From contig CACIYM010000010.1 of NCBI GenBank assembly GCA_902590895.1, forward strand, positions 1-34,682: a DNA stretch of 34,682 nt. The letters are read 5' to 3'. The notes beneath the pieces were generated by a model. It saw only the letters and a program-made list of their open reading frames with translations. It searched no databases and was not told where the DNA came from. The translations under genes were made by a program, and so were the position numbers. Source of the DNA: an uncultured Alphaproteobacteria bacterium (GTDB lineage Bacteria > Pseudomonadota > Alphaproteobacteria > Methylaequorales > Methylaequoraceae). The stretch's first letter is position 1, and the number at the start of each line of letters is the position of its first letter. Of the stretch, positions 1 to 10,875 are shown one piece after another.

Positions 1-2
1 AA

Positions 3-683
<681 letters not shown>

Positions 684-687
684 TTCA

Positions 688-1023
688 ATGCCATTTAAAT
701 TAGAAATTATTTCACCTCAAGATAAGGTCTTCGACGATGAAGTGGATTTATGCATAATGCCAGGAGTTGAAGGTGATTTTGGTGTGTTGAAAAATCACAT
801 GCCTTTCCTGACAACACTTCGTCTTGGGATAGCTTATATATACAAGGAAAAAAAACTTATTGAAAAATTTTTAGTTAATGGAGGTGTGGTTGAAATTTCA
901 AAAAATCAGTGCACTTTACTTACTGAAGACATTGTAAAATCTAAAGACTTTGAGATTGTAAATAATAATGATTTACTTGAAATAAGTAAGAAGAAATTAG
1001 TGGATAACCCATTTTACTCTTAA
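688..1023 (+). CDS. atpC: ATP synthase F1 subunit epsilon, short form
   Basis: This is the epsilon subunit of F1, part of the central stalk and in many bacteria an inhibitor of ATP hydrolysis. The N-terminal beta-sandwich is intact: PFKLEIISPQ at the start, then MPGVEGDFGVLKNHMPFLT, then FLVNGGVVEIS. The protein is only 111 residues against roughly 130-140 for typical bacterial epsilon, so the C-terminal helical domain that mediates inhibition is mostly absent, with about 25 residues left after the sandwich. An AAGGA about 10 bases before the ATG could be the ribosome binding site. It is the last gene of the operon, and its TAA overlaps the stop codon of the convergent rppH gene. Confidence 0.93.
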   Translation: MPFKLEIISPQDKVFDDEVDLCIMPGVEGDFGVLKNHMPFLTTLRLGIAYIYKEKKLIEKFLVNGGVVEISKNQCTLLTEDIVKSKDFEIVNNNDLLEISKKKLVDNPFYS

Positions 1024-1484
1024 TCGATATGCTTCTTAAACGCCTCTAAAATATCCTTATACATTTTTTTCTTGAATGGAACAACGAATTTAATTGCTTC
1101 ACTAGGTTCAATCCATTTCCATTCGCAAAACTCTGGTTTGTGAGTACCTAAATCAATCTCTTTGTCCATCCCCAAAAATCTACATAAAAACCATTTTTGT
1201 TTTTGACCAACAAATCTCCCTTTCCATACTCTTTGTTTTAGCTCATTCGGAAGTTGATAATCTAACCATTTTTTTGTTTCATCAATAATTTCAAAATTTT
1301 TTATTATTCCTACCTCCTCACTTAATTCTCGAACCATTGCTTGTCGTGGAGTTTCATTTTTATCAATTCCACCTTGCGGCATTTGCCAGAAATTTGATTT
1401 AAAGTCAATTCTCTTGCCAACCCATAACTTATTATCTTTATTCAAAAGAAAGATGCCTACACCTTTCCTATATTCACCGTTCAT
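1020..1484 (-). CDS. rppH: RNA pyrophosphohydrolase (Nudix)
   Basis: RppH removes pyrophosphate from the 5' end of triphosphorylated mRNA and so starts RNase E-dependent decay. The protein is 154 residues, the usual alphaproteobacterial size. It begins with YRKGVGIFLLN, typical of RppH, and has FWQMPQGGID leading into a complete Nudix box. I count G38, E44, R52-E53, E56-E57 and G59, matching GX5EX7REUXEEXGU. It follows ctpA by 21 bases at the end of the long minus-strand operon, as in many alphaproteobacteria where ctpA and rppH are adjacent. The alternative, a diadenosine polyphosphate hydrolase, is the older name for the same family. Confidence 0.93.
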   Translation of the reverse strand: MNGEYRKGVGIFLLNKDNKLWVGKRIDFKSNFWQMPQGGIDKNETPRQAMVRELSEEVGIIKNFEIIDETKKWLDYQLPNELKQRVWKGRFVGQKQKWFLCRFLGMDKEIDLGTHKPEFCEWKWIEPSEAIKFVVPFKKKMYKDILEAFKKHID

Positions 1485-1505
1485 ATCTTTAACTATAAAG
1501 AGGCT

Positions 1506-2768
1506 TTATTGAATAGTTTTATTATTGATTAAAGTTAATGCAAGAATCAAATCAAAAGCTCTGCTTAATTGATAATCCTCAGAATCATTGTCATCGTTAG
1601 ACTTTTGATCTTTTTTATTTTGAGACTCATCAGCCTCTTTTTTTTGGTCGTTATCAATTGCACCTCTAAGATCTGACTCTTTTCTTCTATTCTGATTCTC
1701 TATTCTTGTTAACTCAGCTTGCTCTACTAAAATGTCGGGATCTATCCCAGTTTTTTGAATTGACCTTCCTAATGGAGTATAATATTTAGCGGTTGTCAAT
1801 TTTAATGCCACATCCTCACCTGAAGGAATAATGGTTTGAACTGAGCCTTTTCCAAATGATTTCGTACCCATGATAATAGCCCTTTTATGATCTTGTAGAG
1901 CTCCCGCTACAATTTCAGAGGCAGAAGCGCTTCCTTGGTTAATTAATACAACAAGCGGAAGACCATCAGTTAAATCTCTTTTTATCGCATTGTATCTACT
2001 GCCCTCTCTATCAAACCTTCCTCTTGTTGATACTATTTCACCCTGGCTTAAAAAAATATCCGTAACACTTACAGCTTGATCTAATAAACCTCCAGGGTTA
2101 TTTCTTAAATCCAGAACATATCCTATTATCTTTTCCTTTTTCTTAAAATCTTTAATTGCTTTTATAATTTGAGTATCAACTTTCTGGTTAAAGGAAGAAA
2201 CTCTTATATAACCTATATTATTTTCAATTTTTGATCTTACCGCCTTTAATTGAATAACTGCTCTAACAATTTCAATTTGAAGGGTTTTATTATCTTCTCT
2301 GTTAACAGTTAATTTAATTTTGGAACCAACTTTTCCTCTCATTATCGAGACTGCCTCTGATAAAGTCATTCCAAGAACTGGCTCATCGTCTAGGTGTGTA
2401 ATCATATCACCAGCCTTGATTCCGGCTCTGGATGCAGGCGTATCGTCAATTGGTGAAATAACTTTAACAAACCCGTTTTCTAGAGTTACTTCGATCCCAA
2501 GACCACCAAATTCTCCTTTTGTCTGTACTTTAAGTTCATTAAGTTCTTGATTATTTAAAAAAGTTGAATGTGGGTCTAGGGAACCCAGCATACCCTCTAT
2601 AGCTGATTCTATCAATTCTTTAGAGGAAACATCTTCAACATAATTATTTTTTATTTTTTCAAATGCTTCTCCGAATAAATTTAGATATTTATAAACATCT
2701 TTGTCTTCATCAGCAAAAACATGAGAACCTACAAAAATAAAAATAAAAGCTAATAAAGTTTTTTTCAT
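1506..2768 (-). CDS. ctpA: Carboxy-terminal processing protease, S41 family
   Basis: This is a periplasmic C-terminal processing peptidase. A Sec signal peptide covers about residues 1-19 (hydrophobic core, then FADED). A PDZ domain follows at about 88-170 (GGLGIEV, SRAGIKAGD), then the S41 peptidase core. The serine/lysine dyad is readable: Ser282 in NQGSASASE and Lys307 in GTKSFGKG, with the 25-residue spacing seen in E. coli Prc. Residues of about 350-400 are a charged, low-complexity linker. The gene lies 20 bases after envC, a pairing common in alphaproteobacteria that suggests a shared role in cell-wall remodelling. The physiological substrate cannot be told from sequence. Confidence 0.95.
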   Translation of the reverse strand: MKKTLLAFIFIFVGSHVFADEDKDVYKYLNLFGEAFEKIKNNYVEDVSSKELIESAIEGMLGSLDPHSTFLNNQELNELKVQTKGEFGGLGIEVTLENGFVKVISPIDDTPASRAGIKAGDMITHLDDEPVLGMTLSEAVSIMRGKVGSKIKLTVNREDNKTLQIEIVRAVIQLKAVRSKIENNIGYIRVSSFNQKVDTQIIKAIKDFKKKEKIIGYVLDLRNNPGGLLDQAVSVTDIFLSQGEIVSTRGRFDREGSRYNAIKRDLTDGLPLVVLINQGSASASEIVAGALQDHKRAIIMGTKSFGKGSVQTIIPSGEDVALKLTTAKYYTPLGRSIQKTGIDPDILVEQAELTRIENQNRRKESDLRGAIDNDQKKEADESQNKKDQKSNDDNDSEDYQLSRAFDLILALTLINNKTIQ

Positions 2769-2788
2769 TTAATGATTATGCAGTTTTT

Positions 2789-3802
2789 TTACAAAATCTC
2801 AACTTTTGATTTAGGATTAATAATTTTTCCATTTAATCTCAACTCAAAATATAGCTGACTGTTACTTTCAGCCGAAATCTTTGCTATTGGCTCTCCTATA
2901 AAAACTTCATTTCCAGATGATATCATTATCTTTTTCATTCCTGACAGTATACAGTAATACCCTTGGTCGTTTTCTATTATAACTAAATTTCCATAACTTC
3001 TAAATTGATTCGCATAAACAACCATACCATTAATTGGTGAAGTAACAAAAGAATCTTCAATAACTTTAAAAACAAGTCCGTTCTTTGATTTTCTAACATC
3101 CTTTCCCTCTCCGAAGTTTGAAATAATCTTGCCTTGAACAGGAAACTTTACTTTACTGAAGTTTGTTAGTTTTTTTTTTATTTTTTTTCTTTTTACCCCT
3201 TGAACTAGTTCATTTAGATTTTTTGCCTGTTCTTTATATCTTTTTTCTTTAACTTTTAACTTAACATCCACTTTTACCTTTTTTTGAAGTTTAGCAACTT
3301 CATTAATTTTTTTTTCTAAGGTTGTTAATTTTATAGATAAGTTATTTTTTTTTTTTTTATAAACGATCAATTTGTCATCTAATTCTTTGTTAAGCTCTGT
3401 AATTGTTTTAAAACTTGATAAATATTCATCGACGCCAAATCTAACTTTTTTTAAAAAAAACTCTCTTACAATTTGCTCGGTAATAAAGTCTTCAGATTGA
3501 AAAAATAAACTATTGATAATTTTAGTTGCTGGTGATTGGTAAATTTTTTCCTGTAAAAGAAACATAAGCCTTCTACCTATATCCTCTCCAGATTTAATTT
3601 TTTTTTTTAAAATTATTTGTTTTTGAGAATTTCTTTCAATATCAATTTTTATTTTTTTTAATTCTTCGTTATTTTTAATAATATCATTATGAATAATAAC
3701 AGTTTGCTTTTTTAAAGTGTCAAGTTTCTTTTTAAAAGAACCAGTTTCTGCGGCTCTAACAAACGAAAAACTTATAATTATTAAAAAAAATAAAATTTTC
3801 AT
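2789..3802 (-). CDS. envC: EnvC-like murein hydrolase activator (degenerate LytM)
   Basis: This is a 337-residue exported protein with a signal peptide (about 1-17), a long Lys/Glu-rich coiled coil (about 18-210) and a C-terminal LytM/M23-like domain (about 219-337). Active M23 enzymes carry zinc-binding histidines in an HxxxD motif and in HxH before FELR. Here the matching places read GLVFKVIED, ILSGMKK and QLYFELR without those histidines, so the fold is kept and the enzyme activity is probably lost. This is the EnvC pattern: EnvC activates cell-wall amidases under control of FtsEX, whose genes are at 18611-20148. It overlaps gpmI by 4 bases. A run of 14 T (3345-3358) and one of 10 T (3170-3179) sit in the coiled-coil coding part without breaking the frame. 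Confidence 0.82.
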   Translation of the reverse strand: MKILFFLIIISFSFVRAAETGSFKKKLDTLKKQTVIIHNDIIKNNEELKKIKIDIERNSQKQIILKKKIKSGEDIGRRLMFLLQEKIYQSPATKIINSLFFQSEDFITEQIVREFFLKKVRFGVDEYLSSFKTITELNKELDDKLIVYKKKKNNLSIKLTTLEKKINEVAKLQKKVKVDVKLKVKEKRYKEQAKNLNELVQGVKRKKIKKKLTNFSKVKFPVQGKIISNFGEGKDVRKSKNGLVFKVIEDSFVTSPINGMVVYANQFRSYGNLVIIENDQGYYCILSGMKKIMISSGNEVFIGEPIAKISAESNSQLYFELRLNGKIINPKSKVEIL

Positions 3803-5304
3803 TCTATTAAAGATTTTCCTTCCATTTCTTCAGGAATTTTTATATTCATAATTTTTAAAACAGTTGGAGCTATATCAGCTAAGACTCCACTTTTTTTTAT
3901 ATATTTATAATCTCCACAAACAATAAATGGGACAGGATTAATAGAATGAGTTGTACATTTAACAGATTCATTCTCGTTAAACATTTGATCAGCATTTCCA
4001 TGATCTGATGTAATTATTAGAATATAATCCTTTGCCAAACATCTTTCATAAATTCTACCCAAACACTCATCTACAACCTCAACTGCTCTGATAGTTGCTT
4101 TTAAATTTCCAGTATGACCAACCATGTCTGGATTTGCATAATTAGTTAAAATAAAATCATATTTATCTAAATTAATATTCTTTTCTAGCTCGCTTGTTAA
4201 TTCAAATGCAGCCATTTCAGGTTTTTTATCATAAGTTTCAACTCTAGGAGATGGTATTAAAACTCTATCTTCGTTATCAAAACTCTCTTCCAAACCACCA
4301 TTGAAAAAATACGTTACATGAGCATATTTTTCAGTCTCTGTAATCCTTAACTGACGCATATTATTTTTAGATAATATTTCACCTAAACTCTTTTTTATTT
4401 CAAAAGGTTTGATTATTGGTACAATTTTTTTTTTTAATCGTTTTGAATATTCAACCATACTTGTAGGTTTAAAAAAATTTGCGACTGTGTGTCTTTTAAA
4501 TTCTGAAAAGTTTTCATCAAAAATAGAAGTCAACAATTCTCTTACCCTATCAGATCTATAATTTGTAATAAAAAAACCATCTCCTGGCTTAACACCGTCG
4601 TAACTATCAAGACATACGGGCTTAAAAAATTCATCAGTTACTTTATTTGCATAACTTTCTTTTATTGCTTCAATAAAATTTTTTTCTTTTTTTGCATTAC
4701 CCTCTATTATCGCACTATATGCTTTTTCCACCCTATCCCATCTATTATCTCTATCCATTGAAAAAAATCTTCCGCATAAACTTACAACATTAATATTTTT
4801 GTTATCTTTAATGATTTGATAGAGCTTTTTCATGTTGGATAATCCAGAAATTGGAGTACTATCTCTTCCGTCAAGAAAACAATGTATAAAGATTTGTAAA
4901 TCTGATTTTTTAAAAATCTCAATCATTTTGAAAAGATGATCTTGATGACCATGCACTCCTCCATCTGAGAGAAGTCCGCATATATGGATTCTTTCACAAT
5001 TTGATTTAATTTCTTTAATTGTTTGATGATTTTCTATATATCCGTTATTTAACCCCTCATCTATTCTTAGAATGTCTTGAAGTATTACTCTTCCAGCACC
5101 TATATTCATGTGTCCAACTTCGGAATTTCCAAATTGACCGTCGGGAAGGCCTACTTTTTGCTCAGAAGCAAAAAGTTTAATCATTCCGTATTTATCTAAA
5201 ATTTTATCAAAGAATTTTTTTTTTGCTTCTGAAATTGCGTTATGTGGACTATTTTTCGCTAGTCCCCAACCATCTAAAATACATAACATTACTTTTTTTT
5301 TCAT
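3799..5304 (-). CDS. gpmI: 2,3-bisphosphoglycerate-independent phosphoglycerate mutase
   Basis: GpmI interconverts 3- and 2-phosphoglycerate in glycolysis and gluconeogenesis in the cytoplasm, using two Mn ions. The protein has 501 residues, close to the family norm of about 510. Visible features are the N-terminal metal-binding aspartate in LCILDGWG (Asp11), the phosphoserine nucleophile in GNSEVGHMNIGAG (Ser61), HCFLDGRDSTP and DRDNRWDR in the transferase insertion, and the C-terminal metal ligands in NPDMVGHTGN and ITSDHGNADQM. It overlaps envC by 4 bases and follows rlmH by 15. The assignment is secure. Confidence 0.97.
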   Translation of the reverse strand: MKKKVMLCILDGWGLAKNSPHNAISEAKKKFFDKILDKYGMIKLFASEQKVGLPDGQFGNSEVGHMNIGAGRVILQDILRIDEGLNNGYIENHQTIKEIKSNCERIHICGLLSDGGVHGHQDHLFKMIEIFKKSDLQIFIHCFLDGRDSTPISGLSNMKKLYQIIKDNKNINVVSLCGRFFSMDRDNRWDRVEKAYSAIIEGNAKKEKNFIEAIKESYANKVTDEFFKPVCLDSYDGVKPGDGFFITNYRSDRVRELLTSIFDENFSEFKRHTVANFFKPTSMVEYSKRLKKKIVPIIKPFEIKKSLGEILSKNNMRQLRITETEKYAHVTYFFNGGLEESFDNEDRVLIPSPRVETYDKKPEMAAFELTSELEKNINLDKYDFILTNYANPDMVGHTGNLKATIRAVEVVDECLGRIYERCLAKDYILIITSDHGNADQMFNENESVKCTTHSINPVPFIVCGDYKYIKKSGVLADIAPTVLKIMNIKIPEEMEGKSLIE

Positions 5305-5319
5305 TTCTCACTCTTTGTA

Positions 5320-5772
5320 TTATTTATGATAAGACGTTCCCTTTAAAATCTCTAACGATCTGTATATTTGTTCGATTAACATAATCCTAACCATTAAATG
5401 AGGCCATGTTTGTCTACCAAATGAAAAGATGTTTTCTCCTTTTTTTAAAGAATCATCTATGCCTATTTCGCTTCCAATTATAAAGCAAATTCTTTTTATA
5501 CGATTTTTCATCTTTAAATCAAAAAATTCGGAAAATTCTTTACTTGATATATATTTTCCTGCTTTATCTAAAATAACTACACAATCTTCTTTTTTTAAAT
5601 GTTTAATTATCTCATTTTTCTCTAATTTTAATTTTCTACTTTTTTCAGTATCAAATGTTTTGAGCTCGACTAAATTTAAATCAAAACTTATTCTATTTTT
5701 ATAAAAATTGAAAATATCTTTAAACGGTATAGAAGACTTAAATTTTCCTGGGCTTAATATTTGAATTTCCAT
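5320..5772 (-). CDS. rlmH: 23S rRNA (pseudouridine1915-N3)-methyltransferase
   Basis: RlmH is a SPOUT-class methyltransferase that modifies pseudouridine 1915 of helix 69 in the 23S rRNA of assembled ribosomes. The 150-residue length fits the family. The C-terminal SAM-binding knot is recognisable: FIIGSEIGID in place of the common IGGxDG, then FGRQTWPHLMVRIMLIEQIYRS and GTSYHK, which correspond to the usual LPHQLxRxxLxEQLYRA and G-PYH ending. The start codon follows the stop of rsfS directly, so translation is likely coupled. The rsfS-rlmH pair is one of the most conserved in bacteria, which supports both calls. Confidence 0.93.
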   Translation of the reverse strand: MEIQILSPGKFKSSIPFKDIFNFYKNRISFDLNLVELKTFDTEKSRKLKLEKNEIIKHLKKEDCVVILDKAGKYISSKEFSEFFDLKMKNRIKRICFIIGSEIGIDDSLKKGENIFSFGRQTWPHLMVRIMLIEQIYRSLEILKGTSYHK

Positions 5773-6126
5773 TTAAGCAAAATTGATTTTTTCATCTTCA
5801 ACTCCACTTTCCCATATTTTTTCAAGAGAATAATAACTTCTTATATCTGGCTTAAATAGATTTAGAATTATATCTCCAAAATCCACTATTACCCATTCCG
5901 TAGATTTTAATCCTTCAACTGAAATAATGTTGGTTTTATTTTTTTTTATTATTTTTGTGGCTATTGCATTAATATGTCGAGATGATGTTCCACTAGCAAC
6001 TATAATATAATCACCCAATGCACTTCTGTTCTTGATATCAATCTTTACAACATTTTCTGCCTTAAGATCATTTAATTCATCAAGAATTTCTTTTAAAAAT
6101 TTTTCAATTCTACTATTTTTTCTCAT
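5773..6126 (-). CDS. rsfS: Ribosomal silencing factor RsfS
   Basis: RsfS binds ribosomal protein L14 and blocks joining of the subunits when nutrients are short. The 117-residue protein shows the family signature: LKAENVVKIDIKN, then GDYIIVASGTSSRH, then GLKSTEWVIVDFGDIILNLF and YYSLEKIW. Its start overlaps the 3' end of nadD by 14 bases and its stop touches rlmH, giving the classical nadD-rsfS-rlmH block. The identification is firm. Confidence 0.95.
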   Translation of the reverse strand: MRKNSRIEKFLKEILDELNDLKAENVVKIDIKNRSALGDYIIVASGTSSRHINAIATKIIKKNKTNIISVEGLKSTEWVIVDFGDIILNLFKPDIRSYYSLEKIWESGVEDEKINFA

Positions 6127-6697
6127 TTACGACTTTTCTAATTTCTGATGAGGAACCTGGATGAGTAAGATTATTGAAAAAAATCCAACCTGGAGGATTC
6201 ATATATTTAAATTTTTGTACAGACTTTAAACTAATTTTTTTTCCTTTAAAAAAACTACTTACCTTTGAAGTTGCTATATCTAAAGAGTAAAATGGACGAT
6301 CAAAAATTGCAATGAGAATATTATAAAAAATTTTTTTCCAATCTTTCCAATGATGAAATTTTTTTAGATTATCAACACCCATCAGCCATATAAATTTTTT
6401 GTCAGGGTATTTTTTGTACAAAAAGTCCAAAACGTCTACTGTATAAATATTTTTTTTTGGATCACAAATTTCTATAATTTTTATATTTCTATTAATTGGA
6501 AAGTTTTTTACAATTTCTAATCTTTTTTGAAAGCTATTTTGATTTTTTTTAAGTGGGTTTTTTTTTGTTACAATCCACCATATTTCTCCCAAATTCATTC
6601 TTTTCATTGCATAGTTACTTATAAAAATGTGTCCTTGATGTGGAGGGTTAAAAGTTCCACCTAATATTCCGACAAATTTTTTTTTTGAGTTTTTCAA
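6113..6697 (-). CDS. nadD: Nicotinate-nucleotide adenylyltransferase, probable TTG start
   Basis: NadD adenylates nicotinate mononucleotide in NAD synthesis. The nucleotidyltransferase signature GGTFNPPHQGH is at residues 13-23, MGVDNLKKFHHWKDW lies in the middle, and the C-terminal SSSEIR matches the family ISSTxIR motif. I place the start at a TTG at 6697, giving 194 residues. The only in-frame ATG codons upstream lie within proA, the nearest about 80 bases inside it, and would add an unrelated N-terminus. The TTG begins one base after the proA stop codon, a layout that fits re-initiation by the same ribosomes. A run of 10 T (6677-6686) encodes lysines just before the motif. Function is certain; the start is likely but not proven. 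Confidence 0.9.
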   Translation of the reverse strand: MKNSKKKFVGILGGTFNPPHQGHIFISNYAMKRMNLGEIWWIVTKKNPLKKNQNSFQKRLEIVKNFPINRNIKIIEICDPKKNIYTVDVLDFLYKKYPDKKFIWLMGVDNLKKFHHWKDWKKIFYNILIAIFDRPFYSLDIATSKVSSFFKGKKISLKSVQKFKYMNPPGWIFFNNLTHPGSSSEIRKVVNEKK

Positions 6698-6698
6698 T

Positions 6699-7957
6699 TT
6701 ATGGACGAATTTGACCTGTTCCCAGAACTTTGTATTTAAAGCTTGTAAGTTGTGCAACTCCGACCGGGCCTCTAGCATGAACTTTTGACGTTGAAATCCC
6801 AATTTCAGCTCCCATTCCAAACTCACCTCCATCAGCAAATTGTGTTGAAGTATTATGCATTACAATTCCGCTATCAACATTATTTAAGAAGTAATCTACA
6901 GCTAATTGATCTTCAGAAAGAATTGCATCAGTATGCCCAGAACCATACTCATTAATATGATTAACAGCTTCTTTAACTCCTCCCTTGATTGTTTTAATTG
7001 AAATAATTTTATCCAAGTATTCTGTAGCCCAATCCGTTTCATCTGCTAATTCAATTGAGTCATTAATTTTTAAAATCTCTATATCACCTTTGACAAGACA
7101 ACCTTCATTTTGAAGTGCAGAAATAATCATGTGAAGATGCGAATTTAATACTTCATAATCTATAAGAATCGTTTCAGTAGCCCCACAGATACCAGGTCTT
7201 CTCATTTTTGCGTTAAAGGTGACCTCTTTACATAAATTTGGATCTGATTTTTTATGAATGTAGGTGTGACAAATACCATCTAAATGCCTAATCACATGTA
7301 CTTTGCTATCCGTTAAAACTCTTTCAATCAAAGATTTTCCTCCTCTCGGTATAATGACATCGATATAATCATCCATATTAAGCATATAACCAACTGCTGA
7401 CCTATCTGTTGTTGGAATATATTGTAACGTACCAATTGGAAGATTGAAGTCTCTGTATGTTTGATTTATCAATGATACGATTTTAGATGAGGAGTTAAAA
7501 CTTTCACTCCCTCCTCTCAGTATCAATGTGTTTCCTGATTTAAGAGTCAATCCAGCTGCATCAGCTGAAACATTAGGTCTTGATTCATAAATTACTCCTA
7601 TTACTCCCAAGGGAATAGAAACCTTTTCTATCTTTAAACCGTTAGGTCTGTCCCACTTATCTAAAATTTTACCGATTGGGTCATCTAATCTCGATATATC
7701 CTCAAGACCTTCACACATTGACTTTATCCTTTTTTCATCTAATACTAATCTATCTAAGGTTGCAGATGTTAATTTGTCTTTATTCTCTTCAACATCTTTT
7801 TTGTTTTCATCAATAATTACAGAGGTATTATGCTGTAAATTTTCTGAAGCTGCCTTTAAAATTTCATTCTTTAATTTTGGACCTAACAGTGAAACAACTC
7901 TTGATGCTTCTTTTGCATTTTTTCCAATCTTTAGAATTTCACTTTTATCAATTTTTT

Positions 7958-7961
<4 letters not shown>
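6699..7961 (-). CDS. proA: Glutamate-5-semialdehyde dehydrogenase (gamma-glutamyl phosphate reductase)
   Basis: ProA reduces gamma-glutamyl phosphate with NADPH, the second step of proline synthesis. The protein has 420 residues, normal for the family. IPLGVIGVIYESRPNVSADAAGL is the hallmark substrate/cofactor region, and the catalytic cysteine is Cys259 in RRPGICGATET. The C-terminal GTGQIRP fits the typical ending. The gene overlaps proB by 4 bases, and nadD begins just past its stop. It is intact, in contrast to proB upstream, whose product supplies its substrate. Confidence 0.96.
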
Positions 7962-10078
<2,117 letters not shown>

Positions 10079-10084
10079 TTAAGA

Positions 10085-10342
10085 TTATTTTTTTAAGAGT
10101 ACGTCAACAAATGATCTACCGGAAGATTTTTTGCTGAATGATACAAATCCTTCTGTCAGTGCGAAAAGTGTGTGATCTTTACCAATTGACACATTTCTAC
10201 CAGGATAAAATTTTGTCCCGCGTTGTCTTACAATTATGTTACCAGGAACTACGGCTTCCCCTCCAAATTTTTTTATTCCTAGTCTTCTCCCAGCGCTGTC
10301 CCTTCCGTTCCTTGTACTTCCGCCTGCTTTTTTATGAGCCAT
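10085..10342 (-). CDS. rpmA: 50S ribosomal protein L27
   Basis: L27 lies near the peptidyl transferase centre of the large subunit. The 85-residue protein begins [16 protein letters not shown] and has the conserved core [31 protein letters not shown] in three parts: [22 protein letters not shown] and KFYPGRNV. There is no N-terminal extension of the type cleaved in Firmicutes. Its start overlaps the 3' end of rplU by 11 bases. Confidence 0.98.
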   Translation of the reverse strand: MAHKKAGGSTRNGRDSAGRRLGIKKFGGEAVVPGNIIVRQRGTKFYPGRNVSIGKDHTLFALTEGFVSFSKKSSGRSFVDVLLKK

Positions 10343-10724
10343 TTTTATCCTCTTTCGCTATTTTAGTTTTTTCAGTAACTTTATCATTTTCAGCTTTTTG
10401 AGACTTTTTTGTATAAATGTTTGTAATTTTTATTAAAGTCAGATCTTGTCTGTGTCCAATTTTTCTTCTGTAATTATGACGTCTTTTTTTTTTAAAAACT
10501 ATAATTTTTTTATCTCTAATCTGCTCAATGACCGTAGCCTCGACTGAACTGCCAGTGACTAAAGGTGAGCCTACCTGAAGATCGCCATTTTCTGCTTTTA
10601 TGAACAAGATTTTGTCAAACTTTATTGAGTCTTCTTTTTTTAAACCTTTCTGCCTAGGAAGCTTTAAAAAATCGCCTTTTGACACTTTATATTGTTTGTC
10701 ATTATGTTCAAATACTGCATACAT
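10332..10724 (-). CDS. rplU: 50S ribosomal protein L21 with C-terminal tail
   Basis: L21 binds 23S rRNA in the large subunit. The first ~100 residues are the normal protein: [18 protein letters not shown] at the start, [16 protein letters not shown] in the middle, and [23 protein letters not shown] near the end of the fold. About 28 further residues form a Lys/Glu/Asp-rich tail ([16 protein letters not shown] and beyond) with no domain I recognise; extensions of this kind occur in other alphaproteobacterial L21 proteins. An AGGA 9 bases before the ATG is a good ribosome binding site. It is the first gene of the long minus-strand operon and has its own promoter. Confidence 0.97.
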   Translation of the reverse strand: MYAVFEHNDKQYKVSKGDFLKLPRQKGLKKEDSIKFDKILFIKAENGDLQVGSPLVTGSSVEATVIEQIRDKKIIVFKKKRRHNYRRKIGHRQDLTLIKITNIYTKKSQKAENDKVTEKTKIAKEDKNGS

Positions 10725-10748
10725 TTTATAAAATCCTAGTTAAATAAG

Positions 10749-10777
10749 CTTATACTACTATCAAAATTTTTAATCAA
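10749..10777 (-). promoter_or_regulatory. Sigma70-type promoter of the rplU operon
   Basis: On the minus strand I read TTGATT (10777-10772), a 17-base spacer and TATAAG (10754-10749). Transcription would start near 10742, leaving a leader of about 18 bases that still contains the AGGA ribosome binding site of rplU. The spacing and position are close to ideal, so this is the best-supported promoter in the window. Confidence 0.65.
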
Positions 10778-10835
10778 TTGTTTTTTTTGGCTGAAATTTA
10801 TTTTTTTACAAATCTCTATTGGTTATGGGTTACAA

Positions 10836-10865
10836 TTGTGTTATGTAAACCTTTCAGTTTATAAA
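10836..10865 (+). promoter_or_regulatory. Tentative phaA promoter
   Basis: On the plus strand, TTGTGT (10836-10841), 18 bases and TATAAA (10860-10865) lie directly before phaA. The predicted start site would fall only a few bases before the ATG at 10876, and no Shine-Dalgarno sequence is visible, so a leaderless mRNA is possible. An alternative is TTGGTT (10819-10824) with 17 bases and TATGTA (10842-10847). In such AT-rich DNA both could be chance. Confidence 0.3.
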
Positions 10866-10875
10866 TAATTTTCAA

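Noticed and set aside
2789-3802. Active M23 zinc peptidase
   Set aside because: The zinc-binding histidines of the LytM domain are missing, so an EnvC-type activator is more likely.
6698-6838. N-terminal extension of nadD from upstream ATG codons
   Set aside because: It would overlap proA by about 80-140 bases and adds sequence unlike NadD; a TTG just after the proA stop fits better.
10725-10875. tRNA or small RNA in the longest intergenic gap
   Set aside because: I could fold no cloverleaf or strong hairpin there; the bases are explained by two divergent promoters.
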